Assembly: GCF_024662215.1 (NCBI RefSeq)
Contig: NZ_CP096115.1
Span: 2,802,935-2,866,934, forward strand
Length of the DNA: 64,000 nucleotides
Source: Methanoplanus endosymbiosus
GTDB lineage: Archaea; Halobacteriota; Methanomicrobia; Methanomicrobiales; Methanomicrobiaceae
Reading direction: 5' to 3'
In this document: positions 1 through 9,754 of the stretch, piece after piece
Numbering within the stretch: position 1 is the stretch's first letter
How the letters are laid out: each line of letters opens with the position of its first letter
Translations under genes and position numbers: made by a program
Notes under the pieces: model-generated
Database searches by the model: none
What the model was told of the DNA's origin: nothing
What the model saw: only the letters and a program-made list of their open reading frames with translations

Positions 1-378
1 TAAATAATGGTTCTGATTCAACTCGGTTAACAGAGCAGTTATTGCTTCAGTATTTACAAATACATTGTCGCCATTAATACGTATTGCATAGTCCCAACCT
101 TTTTGGGCTGCTGCTTTATAAAATCTTATTGCAACATTGTTAAGAGAACCACGATAGCAATCAATCCCTTCTTTATCAGCGAAATTTTCTATTCCATCAT
201 CTTCTTTTTCGATCGATGTTGCAATAATAATTGAGCTTTTATCAAAAATCGTCATTAGCCTTTCTAAAATGTATTTGAGGATTGGTTTGCCATCAATTTC
301 TAATAGTGCTTTCCCGGGTAGCCTTGTTGATGATTGTCGACAAATTATTACTACTCCAACATCCACTCTTTTATCCAT
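1..378 (-). CDS. SpsF-like nucleotidyltransferase, partial (3' end outside window)
   Basis: The 126 codons visible begin with ATG and continue past the left edge. The N-terminus has the pyrophosphorylase-like signature RQSSTRLPGKAL followed by ERL, and RINGDN about 100 residues in, as in cytidylyltransferases of the SpsF/NeuA/KdsB superfamily (PF02348). Such enzymes activate a sugar or polyol with CTP for surface glycan assembly. The gene precedes nothing else in the window and is co-directional with the glycan genes to its right, so it probably belongs to the same locus. The exact substrate cannot be read from this fragment. Confidence 0.7.
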   Translation of the reverse strand, partial: MDKRVDVGVVIICRQSSTRLPGKALLEIDGKPILKYILERLMTIFDKSSIIIATSIEKEDDGIENFADKEGIDCYRGSLNNVAIRFYKAAAQKGWDYAIRINGDNVFVNTEAITALLTELNQNHYL

Positions 379-463
379 ATAATTACTCCCAATAGTTATT
401 GACTCGGCATCATATAATCTGCAACATATTCCATATTAATCTTTCTTTATCTCTAAACATTAA

Positions 464-1885
464 TCAATTTGAGTTCCATATTTCAAACAGATCCTCGTCT
501 ATTTTTTTTACCCTAATTGATCCAAAACGCCCTGAAACTAATTGAAACTTACCTATACAGTCTTCTATTTCCTCTAATTTAAGGCCAATAAATTTCTGTT
601 TGTTATAGTTCATTCTTTGTTTATTAGTGAACATTTTCTTTTTTAAAGTATTAACAATTGTACTTATTAAAGTTAAAAACTGTATTGGAGAATCAGTTCC
701 ATCAGATTGTAGTGCATTATTAGTCATAGATAAAACCATACTTTTATTTATATCAATTAATTCACTAACAATACGTTCGCATGCATACATACCATCCAGC
801 GAATCCAAGTGCCTATCAGCAATTGTTTTTTTATCAGATTCAATCAGATTAGCCTGTGTAATATTATTTTTTCTAAGGACTTTATCTAGTTTATCAACCA
901 AATCTGCTATTGAATCAACTTTAATACTTAGATCATTAGGTACATACATATCAAACTTAGTCGATTCAATTGGACAAAAAGCAAATGTTGGGGTAGTATT
1001 CATAACATATGATTCTATACCCGTAGTACAGCGATTGTGTATCATTGCATCCGCAGCAAATATCCAAGGGATGACACTCCCCTCATGTATTACACAAACA
1101 TTTGATTGATCACTCATAAGATTACGCCAAACTTCGTGATTTTCTGATGGGTGTGGACGTATTATTACAGTATGAGCCGGAAATGCCTTACTTAAACTTT
1201 GAATCATTTTAATAAACTGTTGGAATGTTTCTTTTTCCAATGATAAATTCTCTTTCCATATGGTTTCCATCTCATTTCCGTATTTCTCAAGTTTTTCCTT
1301 TAACTGTGCTTCACCATAAGAGGTACCCAAATAGTGATTATATCCAAAATTAGTATTAATAAGAATAAATTGACCATACCTTTTTTTAATGTTATTAGCA
1401 TCATCCGCAAATATTGGTATAAATTCAGGTCTTAAAATATCAATTCGTGGACTCCCCGTCTGTGTGATTTTATCACTGACATTAGGTAACATAGACTTAA
1501 TTATTTCTGTATCTATATTACCCCATGTAAACACTCTTTCTAATATATCAAAAGTTTCATCTTTTAAAATTCGATCAATAAACAATTGGCTATCCGAACG
1601 ATAAATACTAAATTCTTCATCTTGTACAACGATTTTATGACCTTTCTCAAATATTTTTTGAAAACGTGCCATTTTTCCATAATTGGGATCCTTATCTAAA
1701 AAAATTCCGATTGGCATATCTAAGATATGTGATTCAACCTGAGTATTTTTTCCAATCACAACTTTAAATCCAGCCTCAGCCGCAAAGCAAGATAATAAAA
1801 GCTTTGGATAAAGTTCCCTTACTTTTGTTTCTAATGAAATATATAGCCAATTGTAGTCAGCATTTAATTCTTGATTCACTAACAT
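464..1885 (-). CDS. surface carbohydrate biosynthesis protein, GT-B-like
   Basis: This 473-residue protein has an N-terminus (WLYISLETKVRELYPKLLL) like proteins annotated as surface carbohydrate biosynthesis proteins, which resemble CDP-glycerol glycerophosphotransferases. A GSPRIDIL motif lies mid-protein and a RPHPSENHE motif in the C-terminal half, followed by a Gly/Ser/Thr-rich stretch (IHNRCTTGIES) typical of the donor-binding domain of GT-B transferases that take CMP- or CDP-activated donors. No signal peptide or membrane segment is apparent, so it should act in the cytoplasm. Its start overlaps the sulfurylase-like remnant upstream by 7 bases. The family assignment is from memory of motifs; donor and acceptor are unknown. 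Confidence 0.55.
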   Translation of the reverse strand: MLVNQELNADYNWLYISLETKVRELYPKLLLSCFAAEAGFKVVIGKNTQVESHILDMPIGIFLDKDPNYGKMARFQKIFEKGHKIVVQDEEFSIYRSDSQLFIDRILKDETFDILERVFTWGNIDTEIIKSMLPNVSDKITQTGSPRIDILRPEFIPIFADDANNIKKRYGQFILINTNFGYNHYLGTSYGEAQLKEKLEKYGNEMETIWKENLSLEKETFQQFIKMIQSLSKAFPAHTVIIRPHPSENHEVWRNLMSDQSNVCVIHEGSVIPWIFAADAMIHNRCTTGIESYVMNTTPTFAFCPIESTKFDMYVPNDLSIKVDSIADLVDKLDKVLRKNNITQANLIESDKKTIADRHLDSLDGMYACERIVSELIDINKSMVLSMTNNALQSDGTDSPIQFLTLISTIVNTLKKKMFTNKQRMNYNKQKFIGLKLEEIEDCIGKFQLVSGRFGSIRVKKIDEDLFEIWNSN

Positions 1886-2441
1886 TTTAACAACACATTA
1901 TAGAGTTTAGAAGCATCCATATTTTCTTGAGATACCATATTTTCATGTAACTCAAGAAAATTCTGGACACAAGGGTGCTTACTATCTGTCGTTCCGAATA
2001 CTTTACCAACAATTTCTTTTTTATTAGGTTTGTATATTTCCTCTATCTCCAAAGTACCTATTAGTTTATTACCAAATGAGGCTGTTGCATGGTTATTTTT
2101 CAATAGACTATGAGGTAAATTAGTTCAATAAATGAGCGAGTAATACTCTGTTTCAGCTAAAGTACTTCAAATAATTGATACAATTGTCCATAGTTTTTCA
2201 TTCGTGCAACAGCCTCAAATGTTAAATTTAAAATATCCTTTGACTCTATTCTCTTTGTACAGTCAATTGGAACATCAAATACTACAGGTAAGGGAAAAAT
2301 TTCCCCAGTTGGCAATCTCATGTTGGAGGAAACCTCTTCAAGTGTTTTCTTATCCATAAATTTTGTAAGAGGTGAAAAGGCACCTATTGATAGTTTTTCA
2401 ACTTCAAGATATTTTCTTTGATTTATTTCTATAGATGTCAT
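1879..2441 (-). pseudogene. ATP-sulfurylase-like N-terminal domain remnant, broken reading frame
   Basis: Two reading frames cover one recognisable domain. The upstream part (2157-2441) carries SIGAFSPLTKFM and NMRLPTGEIFPLPVVFDV, and the downstream part (1879-2103) carries LEIEEIYKPNKKE and VFGTTDSKHPCV. Both match the PUA-like N-terminal domain of sulfate adenylyltransferase in order. A stop at 2157 and a change of frame separate them, and the catalytic ATP-sulfurylase domain is absent because the next gene starts at once. It is best read as a decayed gene or domain remnant. Sulfurylase-related genes do occur in polysaccharide loci, so an original role in glycan sulfation is possible but unproven. 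Confidence 0.6.
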
Positions 2442-2838
2442 AACGCAAATTTAGGCATTTCATTTAAGGCAAATTTGATAGCAATTCTGTCTTCAGTTTC
2501 ATAATTTCAAAGTCAGTGTTTGATTGAGTCTCGTGAAATTTGAGAGTGACTCTAATACATAATCTATTGATTTATTGATTCAATTATTAATTATTTCGCA
2601 TTTGTCAGTATCTCGAGTCTGTCTGTATATTACGCCCAACTTTGAACAGTACGTCCGCAGATACTGATCATTAAGTCCGTTCAGACTGATCACTCATTCC
2701 GCCAATATTGAACAACCCAGATACCTCTTTTCAAAGATCCACTTCACTTCATCAGGCTCCTCTTGCGAGTCGCCTTCCTCAGTTCCACAGGATAGTTTAT
2801 GGATAATTTGAGAATTACCCACGTAGAGTATTCATCTG

Positions 2839-4413
2839 GTGTCAAAAGAGATGCCAGGAATTGATTTACCTATGGTAAACTACAAAGAAATCCTTAGACT
2901 GAACAGTCTTGGGATAAAGAATACGCAGATCGCAAGTTCGTGTAACTGCTCACGAACAACAGTGATCAATGCTTTGAAACGAGCTGAAGAATGCAACCTT
3001 TACTGGGAAAATGCCAGGAATCTGAGTGATGAGGAGTTATCAAAAAGAATCATATCTGGCAATAAATCCAGTGTAACATACCAGATGCCGGATTATGAGT
3101 ATGTCCACCACGAACTCTCTAAAAAAGGAGTTACTTTAGGACTGCTCTGGCTTGAATACTGTGACCAGTGCCGTGAATCAGGCCTGATCCCATATAAACA
3201 CACCCAGTTCTACAAATACTATCGTGATTTTGTCCATAAGACCAAAGCTACCATGCATCTGGAGCACAAACCCGGAGAGATCATGGAGGTTGACTGGGCT
3301 GGCCAGAAAGTTTCGATAACCGACACTGACACAGGTGAAACTGTAAAAGTCTCAATCTTCGTTTCTGTACTCCCATACAGTGGCTATGCCTATGTAGAAG
3401 GTTTCCTTTCACAAAATCAGGAGAACTGGACAAAAGCCCATGTAAATTCTTACAGATATTTTGGTGGGGTTACAAAAATTCTTGTCCCTGACAACCTGAA
3501 AACCGGTGTGATCAAGAACAGTAACCATGAAACGATTATCAACAGAAGTTACCTTGAGCTTGCAGAGCATTATGAAACAGCAATTATCCCGGCAAGACCG
3601 TACTCTCCAAAAGACAAAGCTACAGTTGAAAAATCAGTGAATATCGTATCTACATGGATACTTGCTGCACTTAGAAATCAGGATTTCCTTTCACTGCGTG
3701 AGTTAAATGAGGCAATCCATGAAAAATTAGATGACTTCAACAAGAAGGAATTCCAGAAGAGAGAAGGATCCAGAGCATCCTGTTTTGAAGAAGAAAAGGA
3801 ATATCTTCTGCCTCTGCCGGAAAAACCATATGAAGCTGCCATATGGAAAACTGCCACAGTACAGTACAACTACCATGTAACTGTTGAGAACAGGAACTAC
3901 TCATGCCCTTATGAATTCATCAGGCATAAGGTGGATGTTCGTCTCACAGGTAACATGGTGGAGATCTTTTACAAGGGTAAACGTATTGCTACACATCCGA
4001 GAATATATGGTATTAAATCCCGTTACAGCACTATTGAGGAGCATATGCCTCCCAATCATCAGAAATATGTTAAATGGGACGGAGATCGTTTCCAGAAATG
4101 GGCAAGAAGCATTGGCCCGGAAACTTACAAAGTTGTGAATTCATTTCTTACAAGCTGCAGAGTGGAAGAACAGGGCTATAAATCCTGCATGACTCTGCTC
4201 AATCTGGAAGACAAATATTCTCCAAAAGGCCTTGAGGAAGCATGTAAACGTGCTTTAACAATCACTGAAAGGCCAAGTCTGAAGAGTATTCAGGTAATTC
4301 TCAGATCAAAGAAGAACAAGTTGCTTATAGATGAGTCTGAAGACGATGCAGTCCCGTCTTCACAATATGCCTTCATAAGAGGTCCTGATTACTACAGAGA
4401 GGGTGATGACTAA
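2839..4413 (+). CDS. istA: IS21 transposase IstA
   Basis: At 524 residues this is the usual size for IS21 IstA. An N-terminal helix-turn-helix (LGIKNTQIASSCNCSRTTV) is followed by an integrase-core domain with candidate catalytic acids in EVDWAG, in LVPDNLKTG and in KDKATVEKSV. The C-terminus is basic. The reading frame starts at GTG 2839, with in-frame ATG codons at 2851 and 2872 as alternatives. The stop codon overlaps the istB start by one base (TAATG), the standard arrangement that couples translation of the two genes. It should cut and join the element ends with IstB as helper. The frame is intact, so the protein could be active if the element ends still work. Confidence 0.9.
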   Translation: MSKEMPGIDLPMVNYKEILRLNSLGIKNTQIASSCNCSRTTVINALKRAEECNLYWENARNLSDEELSKRIISGNKSSVTYQMPDYEYVHHELSKKGVTLGLLWLEYCDQCRESGLIPYKHTQFYKYYRDFVHKTKATMHLEHKPGEIMEVDWAGQKVSITDTDTGETVKVSIFVSVLPYSGYAYVEGFLSQNQENWTKAHVNSYRYFGGVTKILVPDNLKTGVIKNSNHETIINRSYLELAEHYETAIIPARPYSPKDKATVEKSVNIVSTWILAALRNQDFLSLRELNEAIHEKLDDFNKKEFQKREGSRASCFEEEKEYLLPLPEKPYEAAIWKTATVQYNYHVTVENRNYSCPYEFIRHKVDVRLTGNMVEIFYKGKRIATHPRIYGIKSRYSTIEEHMPPNHQKYVKWDGDRFQKWARSIGPETYKVVNSFLTSCRVEEQGYKSCMTLLNLEDKYSPKGLEEACKRALTITERPSLKSIQVILRSKKNKLLIDESEDDAVPSSQYAFIRGPDYYREGDD

Positions 4414-5177
4414 TGCTGCATGAAGAAACAATCAGCAAGCTTTATGAGATGAGGCTTAGCAACATGGCTCAGAATTTCCGTAATCAGATGGAAGACAATT
4501 CTTATGCCAGTATGTCATTTGAAGACCGTTTTGGTATCCTTGTCGATTTAGAATGGCATAGACGAAAGGATAACAGACTTACTCAGCTCATCAGGAAGGC
4601 TGAATATGTTTATCCTCAAGCCTGTATTGAGGACATCAACTACTCGCCAAGCCGTCATCTTGATAAAGGACAGATTACAAGACTGTCGTCTTGTAGTTAC
4701 ATTCGTGAAAGGAATAATGTTATCATACTCGGAGCTACAGGGACAGGTAAAAGTTATCTTGCCTGTGCACTTGGCATGGCTGCAAATCGAAGTTCATATC
4801 CGGTTAAATACATCAGGCTCCCGGAATTATTCGCAGAACTTGCTATTGCCAGGAGTGAGGGTAATTACAGGGAAATCATCAAAGGATACAAAAAAATGAA
4901 GCTTTTGATCCTGGATGAATGGCTTTTAACCAAAATCAGTGAGACAGAAGCCATAGACCTTTTAGAGATTATGGAAGCACGCTACATGAAAGCATCTACG
5001 ATAGTTTGTTCTCAGTTTGAGGTTGGCGGGTGGTACCAAAAGATAAGCAACGCAACAATTGCAGATGCTATCTGTGACAGGATTGTGCATAATACCTATA
5101 CCATCACTCTCAAAGGTGATTCTATGCGTAAAATCAATGGCAGAAATGAAGTTGATAGCACATCTATTGACCCCTAA
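4413..5177 (+). CDS. istB: IS21 helper ATPase IstB
   Basis: This is a 254-residue AAA+ ATPase with a Walker A loop (GATGTGKSYLA) about 110 residues in and a Walker B segment (LLILDEW). The N-terminus begins with a helical segment typical of IstB (LYEMRLSNMAQNFRNQ). In IS21 systems IstB forms ATP-dependent assemblies on target DNA and stimulates IstA. It follows istA with a one-base overlap. The right-end repeats of the element start about 40 bases after the stop codon, and the intron begins 80 bases after it. The frame is intact. Confidence 0.9.
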   Translation: MLHEETISKLYEMRLSNMAQNFRNQMEDNSYASMSFEDRFGILVDLEWHRRKDNRLTQLIRKAEYVYPQACIEDINYSPSRHLDKGQITRLSSCSYIRERNNVIILGATGTGKSYLACALGMAANRSSYPVKYIRLPELFAELAIARSEGNYREIIKGYKKMKLLILDEWLLTKISETEAIDLLEIMEARYMKASTIVCSQFEVGGWYQKISNATIADAICDRIVHNTYTITLKGDSMRKINGRNEVDSTSIDP

Positions 5178-5257
5178 ATAACCTCTTTTTTTATATTCTA
5201 CATGTCCTCTGGATCAAGGTGTTCAAATTTTGCGGAAGGACTGTTCAGTCTTAGCGG

Positions 5258-7363
5258 GTGCGACAAGAAAAGCTGTAACATAGATTGCGTAAAGCTATCC
5301 ATTTCGTTTGGGATATCTCTACCGCAGCATGCATTTCTGATAACGGAATTGTGTGAAGCCTGTGGGACAACGTGGAGAAAATCAGGAGTCTAACCTGATC
5401 AATCTGCCAGAGAAAGGATGCCATGGAGAAGCAAACGCTGAATCATCGTATGGGTCGTAAACTGAGACAGGCGTATTTAGACTGACACGCCCGAACCAAA
5501 ATGGTATGGAATCAGGTTATGTTGGAAACGCTGACAATATAACAAACGAACAGATGGTTCCCGGCCTAAAGATGGCTCCTAAAGCATCTATATTATCTAT
5601 GTTATGGAACTTGGTAATCCGTATATACTCCCAATTTGGGTATGGAAGTCGTGAGACCGACAAATGGTATAGACGGAACAGGATGTCCTAAAAAGCTAAG
5701 GCCTGCCGTAACGGGCAGGATAGGGGTTGTTGCCTCGACCTGAAAGGGTGCTGACGTGGGACAGGTATTCCTAAGCAATGAAGGAAGGTAAACTTATGAA
5801 AGTATGTCATTCAACGACGCATAATTGCGAGAAACATACTGACAGGGATCTTGCCCGGCAATGGAACTCCATTGACTGGGACAAAACAAGAGACACTGTT
5901 AACCGGCTACAGATCCGGATTGCAAAGGCAACAAAAGAAGAAAATTGGAATTTGGTGAAACGTCTTTCTTACCTGTTAACTCATTCAAGATCAGCAAAAT
6001 TGCTGGCTGTACGAATTGTTACACAGAACAAAGGTAAGCGTACACCCGGCATAGACGGAGAAATCTGGAACTCAGCATCTGCAAAGATGCAGGCAGTTCT
6101 GAGCCTCACAGACAAAAATTACTGTGCAAAACCATTACGACGTATTTATATCCCTAAACCTGGTAAGAAAACAAAGCGACCAATCTCAATTCCATCCATG
6201 TATGATCGGGCAATGCAGGCTCTCTATGGATTGGCCCTACAACCAATCGCAGAAACAACAGCAGACCCACGTTCATTTGGATTTAGACTTTTCAGATCAG
6301 CACAGGATGCATCAGAATATGCATTTACGTGCTTAGGAAGAAAGACATCATCCATATGGATTCTGGAAGGAGACATCCGGGGATGCTTTGATAATATTAA
6401 CCATGTGTGGCTTAAGGAACACATACCTATGGATCAATCAATCCTTACACAGTTCCTAAAATCGGGATTTGTCTTTGATAATGTTCTCTTTCCGACAGAT
6501 AAAGGTACTCCACAAGGAGGCCTTGTGTCTCCAATTCTTGCGAATATGACACTCGATGGAATTGAACATATTCTTGATGAACAATTCCAAAATATGAAAG
6601 TTCACTTTATTCGCTATGCAGATGACTTTCTGGTCACTGCACCTACAGAGGAAATCGCAAAAGAAGCAAAGGAGATAATAAAAGAATTCCTCGCAATAAG
6701 AGGCCTGGAATTATCGGAAGAGAAAACGTTGATTACTCATATCAACAATGGCTTTGACTTTTTGGGGTACAATTTCCGGAAATATAAAGGAAAACTCCTC
6801 ATTAAACCATCGGAGAAATCAATCAAGTCAATTACTGATAAAATTAGGACTAAAGTTAAAAAAGCCCGAGCATGGTCTCAGGAGGAATTGATAAAGGTAT
6901 TAAATCCAACCATACGAGGTTGGGTAAATTATCATCGTCATAATGCAGCCAAGGAAACTTTCCAGAAATTAGATCACTATCTCTGGACAGTAACCTGGAA
7001 ATGGGGTAAACGTCGACACACTAACAAAGGTCGCAAATGGGTAGCAAGTAAATATTGGCATGTGGAAGGCAAAAGAAAATGGGTTTTCAAAACAGAAGAG
7101 AATACGTTAATACAATTCTCGGAAGCTCCCATCCGTAGACATTCTTGCCCAAAGCTTAATGCTAATCCCTATCTTGACAGGAAATATTTCCTCGAAAGAA
7201 AGGAGAGAATGAGAAGACAAACGCCATGGATCCAAACTAAATTATCTTATTTTGCACTGCCGCCCGCTAACGGGTAATGGAATGCGTGAGCCGTATGCGG
7301 TGAAAGCTGCAAGTACTGGTTCTTGGAAGGGGGGGAGGTGGTAACACTTCCTCCCTATTCGAC
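5258..7363 (+). mobile_element. group II intron 1, inserted in the IS21 right end
   Basis: The 5' end reads GTGCGAC, the canonical group II start, immediately after IS21 terminal-repeat sequence. The 3' end has a domain V hairpin at 7288-7322 that keeps the catalytic AGC triad and the GAAA-type loop. A domain VI hairpin follows, and the intron closes with TTCGAC (an AY end) at 7363. Domain V is 35 bases rather than the usual 34 because of one extra T in its 3' strand, which could weaken folding. Removing 2106 bases restores the alignment of IS21 left and right repeats, which supports these borders. It is on the same strand as istAB. Domain I-IV sequence resembles intron 2 downstream, so the two are relatives but not recent copies. 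Confidence 0.85.
5796..7277 (+). CDS. ltrA: group II intron reverse transcriptase/maturase 1
   Basis: The 493-residue protein has the RT0-RT7 region with GTPQGGLVSPILANM and the catalytic box RYADDFLVTA, then a maturase domain (LNPTIRGWVNYHRH). The chosen ATG follows GGAAGG at about 7 bases; an ATG 18 bases upstream is possible. The protein ends soon after a DANPY-like segment (LNANPYLDRKYF), and no Cys-rich HNH endonuclease domain follows, unlike many bacterial intron proteins. It would splice intron 1 and copy it into DNA, probably using a nicked or replicating target because no endonuclease is seen. The frame is intact and lies in intron domain IV. Confidence 0.92.
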   Translation: MKVCHSTTHNCEKHTDRDLARQWNSIDWDKTRDTVNRLQIRIAKATKEENWNLVKRLSYLLTHSRSAKLLAVRIVTQNKGKRTPGIDGEIWNSASAKMQAVLSLTDKNYCAKPLRRIYIPKPGKKTKRPISIPSMYDRAMQALYGLALQPIAETTADPRSFGFRLFRSAQDASEYAFTCLGRKTSSIWILEGDIRGCFDNINHVWLKEHIPMDQSILTQFLKSGFVFDNVLFPTDKGTPQGGLVSPILANMTLDGIEHILDEQFQNMKVHFIRYADDFLVTAPTEEIAKEAKEIIKEFLAIRGLELSEEKTLITHINNGFDFLGYNFRKYKGKLLIKPSEKSIKSITDKIRTKVKKARAWSQEELIKVLNPTIRGWVNYHRHNAAKETFQKLDHYLWTVTWKWGKRRHTNKGRKWVASKYWHVEGKRKWVFKTEENTLIQFSEAPIRRHSCPKLNANPYLDRKYFLERKERMRRQTPWIQTKLSYFALPPANG

Positions 7364-8015
7364 ATCTACTGTTCAATGCTGGCGGACTTACTGTTCAGGG
7401 TCAGACGGAACTGGTGTCCAAATGAAACGGAATAGTGTGACAGGAAGTTGAAAGTCTGGATTGCGTAATGCTGCCCGATTTGTTCCGGGTATCTCTAATG
7501 AGACATGCGGCACAGTACCAGACACTGTGCGGTGTGAAGCTCTCATGACAACGTGGAAAACTCCGAAACCCTATTCGGACAATCTGCTAGAGAAATGGTA
7601 TCATGGTGAAGGAAACTGAATCGTTGGTAGAGAGGTCGTTAATCATAACATGCGAAACAGGGTGAAACGCTTGACCAAAATGGTATTGCATCAGGTTATA
7701 TCGGCCTATTCCACGGTATAGCGAACAAACAGATAATGCACGGTCTAAAGACGACACCTAAAATACCTATAATTATCCGGCTTTCAGAACCTGGTAAACC
7801 TGATGGGCTCCTTCATGTGAAGGTAGGAATCTGGTCCGTATGCCTAGCAGGCAGAGGAACCTGGCAAATAGCCAAAGCCATGTTGTAACGACGTGGATAG
7901 GGAATATTTCCCAACCCGAAAGGGTGCTGACTTGCCAGATGGTGTACCGAAGCGAGAAAGTATGAAATTTTGTAAATGTAGGTGAACCAGAGATGTATAA
8001 TAACACGGAGCTTAC

Positions 8016-9754
8016 ACTTGAGTTAGTAAAATTAAGCGAAGTCAAACAGTTTGATCAATATATTTATATAACATAACTATTTTGTATGTTGACTTTTCAA
8101 CAAGGGGAAATCCTATTTCCGCACGAGATATCCAACATTGTGATGTTGATATCATTAATTTTCTGAAGAAAAATGGATATGAAAAAGAGTTTTTAAATGG
8201 TAATCGGAGTGTATTTCACCATGCCCCAATTTACATGAATGGGCTAATCATTTTACCACGTGGTTCCAACATGAGTAAAATGTCTGAAAATCTTCTGGAA
8301 TGTGGAACTGCACGTGATCTGAGTCATTTTATCTCAAAATCTCCATGGTCAGCTGAAAGGGTTATGAGACTAAATCGCATTAATGCTGTTAAACTTCTTG
8401 GACCTGGTGGTTCTTTGATAATTGATGAATCCGGCCAACAGAAATACGGGAAACATGCAGTAGCTACCTCAAAGCAGTACCTTGGAACAGTTGGACGAAC
8501 CTGCAATGCACAGGTTGAGGTCTTTGGTTCCTACTGTGTTGGCCAAAACTCGGCCATTATTGATTTTCAGGTTTTCTTCACAGAGAGTTGGGTAAACAAT
8601 ACAGAAAGAAGTCTTAATTCTGGAACTCCACTTGAACTGCTCGAACATAGGACAAAACCAGACTTAGCATTAGATATCGTTGACCGGGCAATTTCTGATA
8701 AGATACCCTTCACTTACGTTCAGGCAGATGCATTGTACGGAAATGATTCAAAATTCCTTGGTGGTCTTGAAGAACGTGGTTTGACATTTATTTGCGACAT
8801 AGCAAGTGATACGCAGGTTTATATTACCAAACCAGAGCTGGAATTACCAAAAAGAAAAGGAAATGTAGGGAGATTTCCTTCAAAACTTAAAGTGAAGAAC
8901 ACTTCACAAACTAAAGTTAAATGGTTGTCAGAAATCCAAAAAAACTGGAAAACTGTCGATATAAGATTGACTGACAGAGGTATAAAAAATGTCGAATGTG
9001 CGGAACTAATTGTATGGCGTCGGCATAATGATCTGCCCGTTGAAAAACCAGTAAAACTCATTATGATTCGCGATCTGAAAGAAGATTTCCTGAGATTTGC
9101 AGTTTCAAATAGTCTGGAATTTGACTTGGAATATCTTGTGAAGGCACAGGCAAAGCGCTACTGGATTGAAAGAAATTTTGAAGATGTAAAAGGTCTGTGT
9201 GACTTGGATAGCTTCAGAGGGAGAAGTTGGACATCCTTAAATCATCACATTGCTCTTTGTGTAACTGCTCATTTGTTTTTGTTGCATTTGAAGGAATATT
9301 TCCGGAAAAAATCGAAGATACTCTCACTAAATCAGATTGTGGCAATAGTAAGATTGCATAAACCACTAAAAGTTTTTACAACACAGGAACTTGCTGATTT
9401 GATAAATAGAACCAATTTGATACGTGCAAAAATGAGAGATCGAAGAATTATGAAGTTTATTCGGAAACGCTATGAAAAAGAGAATCACTGGTCAACTAAT
9501 ATTCTGGAGTTCCGAACAAAGGGCTAAATTTTAGTCAACGCATCATCAGAGTTGAGCCTTTGCTTACCGTGAGGTTTAGAACTTAGATTAATATTGGTCA
9601 ATTATATTTCAGTCAATTGAATATAATTTTTGTAAAATAATGGTGTGGTTGCCCAAAACTGAATTTGTGACCGAAACTTGAGTTCCTAATATCGCAAATG
9701 TGGCGATTTTCACTAAAAAAGTATGCGCACTTTTGCAGTTTTACCAACACAAGT
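8016..9754 (+). mobile_element. IS701-like insertion sequence, copy 1
   Basis: The 1739-base element has imperfect inverted ends: ACTTGAGTTAGTAAAATT on the left and, reverse complemented, ACTTGTGTTGGTAAAACT on the right. It is flanked by TAC on both sides, so a 3-base target duplication is likely. A second copy of the same length encodes an identical protein at 39672-41410 and is flanked by TAT, which confirms the borders. It sits inside the intron 2 maturase gene, after the codons for its first seven residues (ATG at 7993-7995). Two copies this alike imply recent movement. Family placement rests on the transposase. Confidence 0.85.
8082..9527 (+). CDS. IS701-like transposase, copy 1
   Basis: This 481-residue transposase has candidate DDE residues in LIIDESGQQKYGKH, in QADALYGND and in YWIERNFEDVKG. 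The segment KQYLGTVGRTCNAQVEV followed by FTESW is characteristic of the IS701/DDE_5 group. The frame begins at TTG 8082, and no ATG occurs in frame near the 5' end, so the start is uncertain. A TATA-like stretch (TATATTTATATAACATAAC) lies just before it. The product is identical to that of the copy at 39738-41183. The frame is intact, so it is probably active. Confidence 0.8.
   Translation: MYVDFSTRGNPISARDIQHCDVDIINFLKKNGYEKEFLNGNRSVFHHAPIYMNGLIILPRGSNMSKMSENLLECGTARDLSHFISKSPWSAERVMRLNRINAVKLLGPGGSLIIDESGQQKYGKHAVATSKQYLGTVGRTCNAQVEVFGSYCVGQNSAIIDFQVFFTESWVNNTERSLNSGTPLELLEHRTKPDLALDIVDRAISDKIPFTYVQADALYGNDSKFLGGLEERGLTFICDIASDTQVYITKPELELPKRKGNVGRFPSKLKVKNTSQTKVKWLSEIQKNWKTVDIRLTDRGIKNVECAELIVWRRHNDLPVEKPVKLIMIRDLKEDFLRFAVSNSLEFDLEYLVKAQAKRYWIERNFEDVKGLCDLDSFRGRSWTSLNHHIALCVTAHLFLLHLKEYFRKKSKILSLNQIVAIVRLHKPLKVFTTQELADLINRTNLIRAKMRDRRIMKFIRKRYEKENHWSTNILEFRTKG

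Larger units (their letters stand above)
2643..7397 (+). mobile_element. IS21-family element carrying a group II intron in its right end
   Basis: The element has the istA-istB pair of IS21. Its left end (2643 onward) contains three spaced TGAACA/TGATCA repeats separated by TCCG blocks. The reverse complement of the right end shows the same series once bases 5258-7363 are removed as an intron. With the intron taken out, the left and right multiple terminal repeats align over roughly 75 bases. The tips read TGAACAGTA on both sides. No matching target duplication was found beside these tips. The element separates the sulfurylase-like remnant from the second intron. Confidence 0.75.

Noticed and set aside
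5202-5691. Short plus-strand open frames between istB and the intron maturase
   Set aside because: They lie in the structured 5' part of a group II intron and have no family resemblance.
7398-7434. A separate insertion sequence between the IS21 tip and intron 2
   Set aside because: GGTCAGACGG here and GGCCTGACC near 11460 look weakly inverted, but the match is too short to support an element.
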